In this document: piece by piece, positions 34,963 through 43,530 of the stretch
Position numbering within the stretch: position 1 is the first letter of the stretch
Layout: the number at the start of each line of letters is the position of its first letter
DNA from: CAWUKT01 sp964352215
GTDB taxonomy: Bacteria; Bacteroidota; Bacteroidia; J057; JADKCL01
Reading direction: 5' to 3'
DNA: 64,000 nucleotides
NCBI GenBank assembly: GCA_964352215.1
Contig: CAYGRE010000013.1
Coordinates: 1 to 64,000 of the forward strand
Notes under the pieces: generated by a model
Databases searched by the model: none
Told to the model about the DNA's origin: nothing
Seen by the model: only the letters and a program-made list of their open reading frames with translations
Made by a program: the position numbers and the translations under genes

Positions 34963-37900
34963 ATGAGAAATTGTCTACTCCTTTTTGCCGTTTTCATCGC
35001 GGTCTCTCTTGCTCCTAAATCCACCCTTCTAGCGCAGTTGAGTGGTGCTTATACGATCAACGCTTCTGCCGCTGCATCCGCAACCAACTACCAAAATTTT
35101 GCCTCTGCGGTAAATGACATGGTATCTGGTACGCGAACGGATGGTGGAACTGCAAATGGTCCTGCTGTAAGCGGCCCGGTTACCTTTACGGTAGCTGCAG
35201 GAACTTACAATGAACGTGTTTCTATCAATGCAATTACAGGAACCAGTGCTACCAACACTGTCACCTTTGATGGGGTAGACAACGCAACCCGCACCATTTC
35301 CTGGTCAGGAACTGGAAGTACGGATTATGCTTTGAGGCTAAACGGAGCTGACTTCCTTACTTTTTCTGATCTGACCATTACCAATAGCAATGCTACTACG
35401 GGTAAAGGCGTTTTGATTCAGAATCAATCCAATAGCAATACATTTGACCACTGTATCATCAACGTTTCTCAAACTGCTACCAGCAGTGCTTCGATTGCAG
35501 TAGTCGGCGGATCTTCAGCCACCAATTATTCACTTCACGGTACCAATCTCAGCTTTTTGAATTGTGATATTGTCGGTGGATACTACGGTTTGGCTTACAG
35601 TGGCCCTTCCGGTACACAAAGCGCCGGTCTCACCATTGACAGCTGTCACTTTTCCCAATCACGCTACATGTCAATCCGTCTGAACTATATTGACCAGGCT
35701 GTTATCAGTAACAGTACAATTCAGATGCGGAACAATATCACTTCCGGATATGGAACCTACCTTTACTATTGTAGCCGTTTCAATATTCATCACAATACCT
35801 TCAATCAACTGGGTTCTTACGGTCTTTACATGTTCCAATCGAACTTCAATACCAATGACCAGGCATTTGTGACGAATAACTTTGTCGGTGGTGGTTTTCA
35901 GGGAACTGGTACCAGTTATGGGATTGGTATGTCTACTGGCAGGGAAGTGAAAATTTACCACAACAGTGTATTGGTAGACAATCCAGGAAGCGATGCCCGT
36001 GCTTTTTACCTGACCGGAGCTAATTCAGTAGGGATCGACGTCCGGAACAATTCTTTCGCTACCGACATTAGTGGAACCGGGTACGCATCTTATGTAGTCA
36101 ACTCGACTTACATCCAAACCTTGGATTATAACAACTATTACACAGGGAATACCAACCTTTTGTATATGAGTGGTAACCATACCACACTTGCTTCAATGCA
36201 GGCTTCTTTCCCCCAGTTTGATGCCAACAGTCAATCGGGTTGGCCAAACTATACAAGCTCTACCGACCTGCATACGTTTGGTGCTGTTTTGTCTAACTGG
36301 GCCACCAATATCGCAACCGTTACCACGGATATCGATTACGAAACCCGCCCCCTTCCTCCAGATCTCGTTAAGGACGTAGGTGCTGACGAATTCGTGCTTC
36401 CTGCCTTTGATGTGGACATGGTCTCTATTGTCAGTCCCACTGTAGCGAGCGTTGGTGTCAATCCTGTGAGCTTTACGATTCAGACGAATGGTATCAATAG
36501 CGTAAACGGGCAGAACATCACCATGCAGTATTCAACTGATGGTGGAACAACCTGGCCGGTTACTGAAGTATTTGTTCCAAGCACAATGGGTAGCCCCGGC
36601 GACCAGGAAACCTTTACCTTCACTGTTCCATGGACTGTGGTAACCGCTGGTACCTTCAACTTCTGTATCCGCATCAATCCTCAGGTTACGGGTGACCCTG
36701 ATACTTCAGATCAGCTCTGCCAAAGCGTTTGTACCGGTATGGGCGGAACTTATACCATTAACAGTGCAATTGCTACGGGCGGTACAAACTTCAATTCATT
36801 TACCGATGCCGCTGCTCAATTGAGCAATTGCGGGATCAACGGTCCGGTGGTATTCGACATTGCCCCCGGTACCTACAATGAAATGTTTACCATTGATGAG
36901 ATTCCAGGTGCATCTGCTACCAACACCGTCTTATTTGATGGTGGTACTACTGCGGCATGTACCCTGACCCAGTCCATCAATACCATTAATACTGCCTTGG
37001 TTCGCTTGAATGGAGCCGACTATGTCACTTTCAAGCATATCACCACTGATATCCCAAGTATTTATGGCTATGCATTCTGGTTCCAGAATGAAGCAGATTA
37101 CAATACGATTGACAGTTGTGATATCCTCAACTCACTTACAACGACCTCGGCCTACAGTATAGGGGTTCTTTTCTCAGGAAATAGCTACTCAACCTATGCC
37201 AATACCGGTAACTATAACACCGTTTCAAACTGTCTGATTCAGGGTGGATACTACGGGGTCAGGTGCAACGGGGTAAATACTACTACTAACGTTCTCGGAA
37301 ACTCATTCCTCAACAATACGATTCGGGAATTCCGTTACACGGGTATTTATACTTACTATTCCGGTGCGCTGACAATTGAAGACAATCTGATTACAGGTCG
37401 TCTCAATGGTGGTTTGACTTCTGGGTATGGTATTTATTCTTACTATGCCAATGGTGCCAACAGTATTCGGTCCAATACCATTTACAATGTCGGTGCGCGT
37501 GGTATAACTTCGGGCTATTACAACCGTTATGGCCCCGGAGGGAGTATCATTGCCAACAACATGATCGGTGGAGGATTCTATACCACTGGTACTGCTTATG
37601 GGTTGTATGTCTTCGGAGGTATCAATATGAAGATTTACAATAACAGTGTGAATCTGGGTTCTAACTCGGGTTATGCCTATTACCACAGTGGATCGACTAC
37701 TTATACCGATAGCCTTTATGTAGTCAACAATATGTTCGCTACCGGACCTCTGTATGGAAATGGCCAGGCCATGTTCTTCTCAAGTGGTATTGTTGCTGCT
37801 TTGGATGTCATGGACTACAACCTGTTCTATACCAATGGTAGCAACCTGGCTAACTTCAACGGCAATACATATTCCAGTATTGCACAGCTCCAGGCTGCCT

Positions 37901-39858
37901 CTTTCTTCTTCAATGGCAATTCCGTCGAAGACAATCCGGGTTATATTGGAGATACCGACCTCCACATTATATGTAGTACAGTAGACAACTTGGGTACACC
38001 ATTGCCTGAGATTACTGATGACATCGACAAAGAGGCCAGAAATGCTGTGAACCCTGACATCGGGGCAGATGAATTTACCGGCCAGAGCATTACTTATGAT
38101 ATTGGTGCGGATACCGCCGTCTGTGAGCAGTTGATTCTTTATGCAGATACCAATGCTTACGTAGGTTTCCTCTGGGGCGGTGGACAAAGTACTCCTCAGA
38201 TTCTGATTGATTCTACCAATACCTATTCAGTTACGGTTACCGACTCGAATAATTGTCGGGCTACTGATAGCCTGGTTGTGACCATCAACGAGAATCCTTC
38301 TTATCCGTTCAACAACGATACCATCAACCAGTGTAGCTATGATACGCTGAATGCGTTGAATCCGGGATCAACTTATAACTGGAGTACGAATGAGGTTACC
38401 CAAACGATTGTGCCTCCCACTTCCGGTACTTATCTGGTGGACATTACTTCCCCAGACGGATGTACAATTTCAGATGCCATCACGGTAGGTTTGTGGGCCG
38501 ATGCAGTTGCACAACTTGGTCCTGATACTACTTTCTGCCTAGGTGCAGGAGCGACTCTCAACGCAGGTAACGGACCAAATGGAACGACCTACAGCTGGTC
38601 CAGTGGTGCTACCTCCCAGGTTATTCTGGTTTCGGCACCCGGAACCTATACGGTTACGGTTACTACTCCACAAGGCTGCATAGCATCAGATGAGATTGTA
38701 ATGAATGCATTGCTGGCTCCCGTCGTTGAACTCGGTCAGAACCGTACCGAATGTGACCAGTTCACATTGGATGCAGGCACTGGTGGTGCGACTTACATTT
38801 GGAGCACCAATGCAACAACCCAGACAATCTCAAGTACCAGTCCTGGTACCTATACGGTCACAGTTACCAATAGCGATGGCTGTCAATCTGTCGACTCTGT
38901 TTCCATTGCTTTGGGTACGACTCCTCCGGTTAACCTGGGACCGAACCAAATCCTTTGTGCAAACGATGTCGTTATTCTGGATGCTGGTTACCCAGGTTTT
39001 GATCACCTGTGGAGCGATGCTTCAACGAACCAGACTTTGACAGTTAATTCTGCAGGTACTTACCTGGTTCAGGTTACAGATCCTCAGACCGGCTGTACCG
39101 GGCTTGATTCTGTTTCCATATCGCAGTCCTTCGTATCCGTTGACCTTGGTCCTGACTTTGCTCTTTGCGATGGCTTCACCGCCATGCTGGATGCAGGTAC
39201 GACCCCTTCCGGGTATCTATGGGGAGATGGCTCTACCAGTCAGACCTACAATGTTACCCAGCCAGGGACTTATACCGTTCAGGTCACCGATGCCGGTGGA
39301 TGTATTGATGAAGACACCATTGTGGTAACAGGACGTGGTTTGCCGGTGGCTAATTTTACCAGCCCGGCCTCGGTACCGATGCTGCAATCGATCGCATTTA
39401 CCGATCAGAGTGGTGCTTCTGTAACCAGCTGGTCATGGGACTTTGGTGATGGACAGACTTCTACCCAGCAGAATCCTACCCACAGCTACCAGGCGATTGG
39501 CACCTTTAATGTATGCCTCACCGTAAATGATGGCTTCTGTAGCGCTACTCGCTGTCAGTCAGTGCAAGTAGGCAATCCAGTTGGAATCGCTGACGAAATC
39601 TTTGTCAATTCGGTGGATGTATATCCTAACCCGAACAATGGCTCTTTCAGCATTGGTTTCGACCTCCCTAAAGCTCTTGATCTGAACATCGAACTGTACA
39701 GTATCACTGGTCAGCGAATGTATGCAAACCAAATCAATGCGGTGCGCATGCAAACTGAAGATGTGAATCTCGAGGGACAGGCTGCTGCCGGGATGTACTT
39801 CCTGAAGATTACTTCTGACAAAGGAAATGAGATGATCAAGAAGATCATCATAGAATAA
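34963..39858 (+). CDS. Giant T9SS surface protein: two parallel beta-helix domains, six SprB-like repeats, PKD domain
   Basis: The 1631-residue protein has a signal peptide (M-R-N-C-L-L-L-F-A-V-F-I-A-V, cleaved after L-L-A-Q). Two homologous right-handed beta-helix regions follow (residues about 25-490 and 590-1040), each opening with Y-T-I-N-x-x-x-A and T-x-G-T-Y-N-E and running through short N-rich turns such as Y-Y-G-L and N-N-S. Then come six repeats of the form V-x-L-G-x-x-x-x-x-C ... V-T-x-x-x-G-C, a PKD domain (W-D-F-G-D-G-Q-T-S) and a type A sorting domain (V-Y-P-N-P-N-N-G-S, then A-G-M-Y-F-L-K-I-T). It should be a surface adhesin or polysaccharide-binding protein. Its repeats 3-6 pair one-to-one with those of the upstream neighbour. 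Confidence 0.88.
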   Translation: MRNCLLLFAVFIAVSLAPKSTLLAQLSGAYTINASAAASATNYQNFASAVNDMVSGTRTDGGTANGPAVSGPVTFTVAAGTYNERVSINAITGTSATNTVTFDGVDNATRTISWSGTGSTDYALRLNGADFLTFSDLTITNSNATTGKGVLIQNQSNSNTFDHCIINVSQTATSSASIAVVGGSSATNYSLHGTNLSFLNCDIVGGYYGLAYSGPSGTQSAGLTIDSCHFSQSRYMSIRLNYIDQAVISNSTIQMRNNITSGYGTYLYYCSRFNIHHNTFNQLGSYGLYMFQSNFNTNDQAFVTNNFVGGGFQGTGTSYGIGMSTGREVKIYHNSVLVDNPGSDARAFYLTGANSVGIDVRNNSFATDISGTGYASYVVNSTYIQTLDYNNYYTGNTNLLYMSGNHTTLASMQASFPQFDANSQSGWPNYTSSTDLHTFGAVLSNWATNIATVTTDIDYETRPLPPDLVKDVGADEFVLPAFDVDMVSIVSPTVASVGVNPVSFTIQTNGINSVNGQNITMQYSTDGGTTWPVTEVFVPSTMGSPGDQETFTFTVPWTVVTAGTFNFCIRINPQVTGDPDTSDQLCQSVCTGMGGTYTINSAIATGGTNFNSFTDAAAQLSNCGINGPVVFDIAPGTYNEMFTIDEIPGASATNTVLFDGGTTAACTLTQSINTINTALVRLNGADYVTFKHITTDIPSIYGYAFWFQNEADYNTIDSCDILNSLTTTSAYSIGVLFSGNSYSTYANTGNYNTVSNCLIQGGYYGVRCNGVNTTTNVLGNSFLNNTIREFRYTGIYTYYSGALTIEDNLITGRLNGGLTSGYGIYSYYANGANSIRSNTIYNVGARGITSGYYNRYGPGGSIIANNMIGGGFYTTGTAYGLYVFGGINMKIYNNSVNLGSNSGYAYYHSGSTTYTDSLYVVNNMFATGPLYGNGQAMFFSSGIVAALDVMDYNLFYTNGSNLANFNGNTYSSIAQLQAASFFFNGNSVEDNPGYIGDTDLHIICSTVDNLGTPLPEITDDIDKEARNAVNPDIGADEFTGQSITYDIGADTAVCEQLILYADTNAYVGFLWGGGQSTPQILIDSTNTYSVTVTDSNNCRATDSLVVTINENPSYPFNNDTINQCSYDTLNALNPGSTYNWSTNEVTQTIVPPTSGTYLVDITSPDGCTISDAITVGLWADAVAQLGPDTTFCLGAGATLNAGNGPNGTTYSWSSGATSQVILVSAPGTYTVTVTTPQGCIASDEIVMNALLAPVVELGQNRTECDQFTLDAGTGGATYIWSTNATTQTISSTSPGTYTVTVTNSDGCQSVDSVSIALGTTPPVNLGPNQILCANDVVILDAGYPGFDHLWSDASTNQTLTVNSAGTYLVQVTDPQTGCTGLDSVSISQSFVSVDLGPDFALCDGFTAMLDAGTTPSGYLWGDGSTSQTYNVTQPGTYTVQVTDAGGCIDEDTIVVTGRGLPVANFTSPASVPMLQSIAFTDQSGASVTSWSWDFGDGQTSTQQNPTHSYQAIGTFNVCLTVNDGFCSATRCQSVQVGNPVGIADEIFVNSVDVYPNPNNGSFSIGFDLPKALDLNIELYSITGQRMYANQINAVRMQTEDVNLEGQAAAGMYFLKITSDKGNEMIKKIIIE

Positions 39859-39878
39859 GGACTCTTATTCTATAAAAT

Positions 39879-39917
39879 AACTAAAGAAGCTGTCTCAAAA
39901 GGACAGCTTCTTTAGTT
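39879..39917. terminator. Very strong bidirectional terminator, 16-bp perfect stem
   Basis: AACTAAAGAAGCTGTC (39879-39894) is the exact complement of GACAGCTTCTTTAGTT (39902-39917), with a seven-base loop TCAAAAG. It lies between the convergent surface protein and paaD genes and shares the GCTGTC core seen at 21601 and 29484. Confidence 0.85.
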
Positions 39918-39946
39918 TAGAGGAGAAGACAGCTTCTATAGTTAAG

Positions 39947-39987
39947 AGAAGAAGCCGCCCCCTGGTTAGGAGGCGGCTTCTTCTTTT
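39947..39987. terminator. Second bidirectional terminator, 13-bp stem
   Basis: AGAAGAAGCCGCC (39947-39959) pairs perfectly with GGCGGCTTCTTCT (39972-39984), followed by T residues. Reading from the paa side the A-rich arm gives a T tract as well. A partial extra copy of the GACAGCTTCT arm lies between the two stems (39928-39937). Confidence 0.8.
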
Positions 39988-40022
39988 GCCTGGGATGCGT
40001 TCTTTCCCCTTAAATCCCCTTC

Positions 40023-40511
40023 CTAAAGTGGCTTGAACTGCTCGAAAGTCTCATGGCAGTTGTTGCAATGATGGATCGCACGGCAGGCGGTAGGGCCAAA
40101 TGTGGACATCATATAGGAATTGTTCGAGCTGCAATTGGGGCAGATGGCGTTTTGCAGAACCTCCAGGGTGAGCATGCCATCGAAAGCCGGGGGAGGGGAG
40201 AGCCCAAAGTCTTTGAGCAGTTCACGGCCCTTGGGGCTGATCATATTGGTGGACCAGGGCTCATTGTAGAGCACTTTGACTTCCACTTTGTTCAGGCCAT
40301 GCTGTGAGAGTACTTTGATGATATCCTCTTTCATTGCGTCAATGGCAGGGCAACCAGCAAAGGTGGGGGTGAGGTGAACGGTCACCTGGTCCCCTTCAAT
40401 GATTACATCAGGTATCACCCCGAGGTCAATGACTGAAATAACAGGAATCTCAGGGTCTTTTACTTCTTGCAAGGCGTTGAGGATGTATTCTTTGTCGAGA
40501 ATATTTACCAT
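40023..40511 (-). CDS. paaD: Phenylacetyl-CoA epoxidase subunit PaaD
   Basis: The 162-residue protein is a PaaD/MIP18-type protein: D-P-E-I-P-V-I-S-V-I-D-L-G-V-I, then L-T-P-T-F-A-G-C-P-A and P-W-S-T. The C-terminus has a zinc-ribbon-like set of cysteines (I-C-P-N-C and H-H-C-N-N-C). PaaD is needed for assembling the active multicomponent epoxidase, probably in Fe-S delivery. It overlaps paaC by seven bases and is the last gene of the operon; paaE, which normally follows, is absent. Confidence 0.92.
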   Translation of the reverse strand: MVNILDKEYILNALQEVKDPEIPVISVIDLGVIPDVIIEGDQVTVHLTPTFAGCPAIDAMKEDIIKVLSQHGLNKVEVKVLYNEPWSTNMISPKGRELLKDFGLSPPPAFDGMLTLEVLQNAICPNCSSNNSYMMSTFGPTACRAIHHCNNCHETFEQFKPL

Positions 40512-41266
40512 GCTGCCTCCGGATCTATTGCAAATACCTCTGTCATCTCAAGGAGCAGGGGAGGAAGGTGCTCAGAATGCTGGCCTTTGCGTCCGCCGTA
40601 GTGCGCTGTCTTGTCGGCCACTTCAGGAACCTTCAGTCCGGCTGCGGTGATTTGTTTTTCCATCTCAGTAACCCAGGCAGCTTCCAATTCACTTTCCCGC
40701 GCCATTAGACCTTCTTTGGCAATAACTTCATCCATTTCGGTTGGCTCGAAGAGTCCGAATGCCATTGGATAAGCCAGGTCGAGTGCTTCCTGCAACCGGC
40801 GGTTACTCTCATCGGTGGCACGTCCCAACTGGCCGATCCAGGTCAGTGCGTGCAGTTGGTGGTACTTTTCTTCCCGGCTCAGTTTCTTCGCCAATTCACC
40901 CAAGGGGCGAAAGCTCGAGCTCCGTAAAGATTCCAGACGAATGGCTTCCGCACTGTCATAGCAGAAGTGCCTGACCAGACTAAAAGCATAGTCAACAATC
41001 GGATATTCCACCAGGTGGCAGGAACGGAAGTCGGCTGCTTTGCGGTTGAATGCGATCTGGTCCGGATGGCCCTCACCCATAAGGTCGTTGAGAAGGATAT
41101 AATAAGCCTGTGCATGGCCGATTTCGTCCTGGGCCATAGAAGAGAAGGCAATGTCCTCTTCCAGAATAGGGCCGATACCGGTCCATTCAGAATTCCGGTG
41201 ACCGATGATCAGCTCATCGTCGGCCAGCCGGTAGAGAATATCTTTTAAAGCATCAAAATTGATCAT
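40505..41266 (-). CDS. paaC: Phenylacetyl-CoA epoxidase subunit PaaC
   Basis: This ferritin-like structural subunit of the epoxidase shows D-D-E-L-I-I-G-H-R-N-S-E-W-T-G-I-G-P near the N-terminus, A-Q-D-E-I-G-H-A-Q and L-S-R-E-E-K-Y-H-Q-L-H. These are family signatures, although PaaC itself does not carry the working diiron site. It pairs with PaaA. The start at 41266 follows a purine-rich Shine-Dalgarno-like AAGGAAG; the longer frame from 41314 runs into the paaB coding region. Confidence 0.92.
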   Translation of the reverse strand: MINFDALKDILYRLADDELIIGHRNSEWTGIGPILEEDIAFSSMAQDEIGHAQAYYILLNDLMGEGHPDQIAFNRKAADFRSCHLVEYPIVDYAFSLVRHFCYDSAEAIRLESLRSSSFRPLGELAKKLSREEKYHQLHALTWIGQLGRATDESNRRLQEALDLAYPMAFGLFEPTEMDEVIAKEGLMARESELEAAWVTEMEKQITAAGLKVPEVADKTAHYGGRKGQHSEHLPPLLLEMTEVFAIDPEAAW

Positions 41267-41294
41267 GATTTTCTTCCTTTTGAAGGGTGTTGGA

Positions 41295-41678
41295 TCAGGT
41301 ATTTTTGTTGGCAAGCTCTTCCTGGATTTTGCGGATCAAGTGCTTGTTCTTGTAAGCGTATGCTTCCCGGTAGCTCTTGTCTGTACTCGGTTCAAACATA
41401 TCTGAATCTTCATACGGTGTGGTGAAGACGTTTGCGGTACGAACCACCCAGAGGTTCACGCATTTCATCCGGCGGGCATATTGTTCTTTGCCAAACAAAA
41501 TGGCCATCTCGGGATTAGGGGCGTGGACGGATCCCACGTGAATGTGGTTTGCTCCCCTGGCATTTTGGTGAAATACCTCATAGGTTTCCCATTGGTCCAG
41601 ATTTCCCTTTTCCTTATAGTCTTCTGATTCCGGCAGGTCTACCCGGCTAACGCGTGGATCCAAAGATTGAATTTTCAT
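41295..41678 (-). CDS. paaB: Phenylacetyl-CoA epoxidase subunit PaaB
   Basis: The 127-residue product has W-E-T-Y-E-V-F-H-Q-N-A-R-G-A-N-H-I-H-V-G-S-V-H-A-P-N and A-R-R-M-K-C-V-N-L-W-V-V-R, which are PaaB signatures. PaaB bridges two PaaA-PaaC dimers. It sits 18 bases after paaA and 28 before paaC. Confidence 0.93.
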   Translation of the reverse strand: MKIQSLDPRVSRVDLPESEDYKEKGNLDQWETYEVFHQNARGANHIHVGSVHAPNPEMAILFGKEQYARRMKCVNLWVVRTANVFTTPYEDSDMFEPSTDKSYREAYAYKNKHLIRKIQEELANKNT

Positions 41679-41696
41679 AGTGGTAAATCTTTTGGA

Positions 41697-42686
41697 TTAA
41701 GAAAGGGGAGTGACATAAGCGCCGGAGTACACTTTGAGGGCTTCACGGACCCAACGTCCGGACTCTTCGGCATATCTTCGGACTGCCAAACGCTCAGCAT
41801 TACAGGGGCCGTCGCCATTGATTACCCGCATGAATTCATCCCAATCGGGTTCGGTATATTCCCAATTGCCGGTTTCTTCATTCTTATGCAGGGCAGGATC
41901 GGGAACAGTCAGCCCGATTTCCCAAATCTTGGGAACATACATATCGAGGAAGGTTTGGCGCATTTCGTCGTTGGTTGCCATTTTGACCTTCCACTTCATC
42001 AGAACTTCAGTATGCTTGGAAACGCGGTCGGGTGGGCCATGGAAATGCATGATAGGCGCCCACCAGCGGTTGAGTGCTTCCTGAAGCATTTTCCGTTGGG
42101 TAGGCGTGCCACCTGCGAGGTGGACTACATTGTCGTGTCCATACTTCAGGTGAAAAGATTCTTCGTAGCAAATGCGTTCCAACGCCCGGCAATAAGGGCC
42201 GTAGGAGCCTTTGGAGTTGGCGGTTTGGTTTACAATGGCACCAGCATCAATCAACCAGGCAATTACAGCCGTATCTGCCCAGGTAGGAGCAGGGTAGTTG
42301 AATACGTTGGAGTACTTGGACTTGCCATTGATCAGGTCATCGATCATATCCTCTCTTGTCTTGCCGAGGGTTTCAGCTGCGGAATAGAGCAACTGAGCGT
42401 GACCGGATTCGTCCTGAACCTTTGCCATCAGGGCTAACTTCCGCTTGAAGCCAGGGGCACGTGTAATCCAGGTTCCTTCAGGAAGGGCTCCGATGATTTC
42501 ACTGTGTGCATGCTGTTCAATCATGCGAATCAGTTGCCTGCGGTACAGATAGGGCATCCAGTCAGCGGGCTCAATCTTTTCTCCACGGGCGATGCGGGCT
42601 TCGAATTCAGCCAGTTTTTCCTGGTCTTCTTCGTGTACCTGCTTGCCGTGATTGTCGACTTCGGTGATTGTGAGTGATCCGTACAT
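41697..42686 (-). CDS. paaA: Phenylacetyl-CoA epoxidase catalytic subunit PaaA
   Basis: The 329-residue protein carries the diiron ligands of PaaA, with E-S-G-H-A-Q-L-L-Y (about residue 133) and Y-E-E-S-F-H-L-K-Y-G-H-D (about 170). The complex converts phenylacetyl-CoA to the ring-1,2-epoxide, the committing aerobic step of phenylacetate breakdown, in the cytoplasm. It lies 32 bases after the TetR gene and starts the enzyme block paaA-paaB-paaC-paaD. Confidence 0.95.
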   Translation of the reverse strand: MYGSLTITEVDNHGKQVHEEDQEKLAEFEARIARGEKIEPADWMPYLYRRQLIRMIEQHAHSEIIGALPEGTWITRAPGFKRKLALMAKVQDESGHAQLLYSAAETLGKTREDMIDDLINGKSKYSNVFNYPAPTWADTAVIAWLIDAGAIVNQTANSKGSYGPYCRALERICYEESFHLKYGHDNVVHLAGGTPTQRKMLQEALNRWWAPIMHFHGPPDRVSKHTEVLMKWKVKMATNDEMRQTFLDMYVPKIWEIGLTVPDPALHKNEETGNWEYTEPDWDEFMRVINGDGPCNAERLAVRRYAEESGRWVREALKVYSGAYVTPLS

Positions 42687-42718
42687 ATCTGCTATATAGT
42701 TTTTATGAATTCAATGAT

Positions 42719-43300
42719 TTAAATATTCCTGACCAGGCCATTCAGTATGAAGCTGGCAAGGTTTTCTCCAATTTGGGTAGCCGTCAATTCCCCATCGGGG
42801 CGGTACCAGGTATGCGTCCAGTTGATTGCGGACAAGATGGTCCGGGTACTGAAACCGTCATCGTAATGCTTGAACACGTTTTCTTCAACGCCTTCTCGTA
42901 CTACTTTCCGAAAGATTCTTTCATATTTGGCCCTTTTCTGAGCGTATTCCGTAAGTCGTGGTTCGGAGAGGTGCTTCCATTCGCGGAAGAAAACAGCGGA
43001 CGCTTCCAAATTATCTGCAATCACACCTACGTGCGCAACGATCATTTGGGTGAGTTTATCCGTCGTTTGAATATTTTTCTGCGCAATGGGTTCGACCTTT
43101 ACAAAGAATTCCTCTGCGCTTTTGTCGGCAATCGCCCAAAGCAGGTCTTCTTTTGACTTAACATGGCTGTAAAGGCTTGCAGCCTCGATATTGAGGGCCT
43201 GAGCCAGGTCGCGTACACTGGTCGCAAGGTATCCTTTCTGCGAGAACAATTGCTCCGCTGTATTGATTACCTGCTGCTTTCTTTCACTGATGACCTTCAC
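42719..43300 (-). CDS. TetR/AcrR family regulator of the paa operon
   Basis: Residues 8-54 form a TetR helix-turn-helix (V-I-N-T-A-E-Q-L-F-S-Q-K-G-Y, then S-V-R-D-L-A-Q-A-L-N-I-E-A-A-S-L-Y-S-H-V-K-S-K-E-D-L-L). The C-terminal domain is helical and ligand-binding (phenylacetyl-CoA by analogy to the known TetR-type PaaR of Thermus). The gene is first in the operon and precedes paaA by 32 bases, so it should repress its own transcript. A palindrome overlaps the start region of its promoter. Specific ligand is inferred from context. Confidence 0.85.
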   Translation of the reverse strand: MKVISERKQQVINTAEQLFSQKGYLATSVRDLAQALNIEAASLYSHVKSKEDLLWAIADKSAEEFFVKVEPIAQKNIQTTDKLTQMIVAHVGVIADNLEASAVFFREWKHLSEPRLTEYAQKRAKYERIFRKVVREGVEENVFKHYDDGFSTRTILSAINWTHTWYRPDGELTATQIGENLASFILNGLVRNI

Positions 43301-43322
43301 TTACAGTATATTAACGGTACTA

Positions 43323-43338
43323 CCTAACATTTGTTAGG
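43323..43338. promoter_or_regulatory. Palindromic operator for the TetR regulator
   Basis: CCTAACATTTGTTAGG is a perfect inverted repeat (7 + 2 + 7 bases) 22 bases upstream of the TetR ATG, immediately downstream of the minus-strand -7 element. Binding there would block transcription initiation. Confidence 0.7.
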
Positions 43339-43369
43339 GCAATATAGCGAATTTTGATGGATTGCCCAA
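43339..43369 (-). promoter_or_regulatory. Promoter of the tetR-paaABCD operon
   Basis: On the minus strand, TTG (complement of 43367-43369) is followed after 20 bases by TATATTGC (complement of 43339-43346), near the TAnnTTTG consensus, and next to the palindromic operator. Confidence 0.6.
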
Positions 43370-43400
43370 TAGGGGGGATGGGTTGACCCAATAGGAGGGG
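43362..43400. repeat. Direct repeats in the divergent tetR/nuoN region
   Basis: TTGCCCAATAGGGGGG (43362-43377) and TTGACCCAATAGGAGGGG (43383-43400) share TTG, CCCAATAGG and a G-run, 21 bases apart, i.e. two helical turns. They lie at and upstream of the -33 region of the paa promoter. Confidence 0.5.
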
Positions 43401-43441
43401 TTTTATCCACTAAGTAACGTAGAAAATTATCTCTGACAGGT

Positions 43442-43472
43442 TTTGAATCTAATAGGCCATGTACTAATTTTA
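43442..43472 (+). promoter_or_regulatory. Promoter candidate for nuoN
   Basis: TTTG (43442-43445) and TAATTTTA (43465-43472) are separated by 19 bases. The last base of the -7 motif is A rather than G. Leader about 50 bases. Confidence 0.55.
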
Positions 43473-43530
43473 GCCGCTGTAATGCGAGCATCCAATTGCT
43501 CAGTACACCTTATATAATAAGCGTCAAGGT

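Noticed and set aside
41667..42437. 256-codon plus-strand frame
   Set aside because: It is antisense to paaA, which is supported by diiron motifs and operon context.
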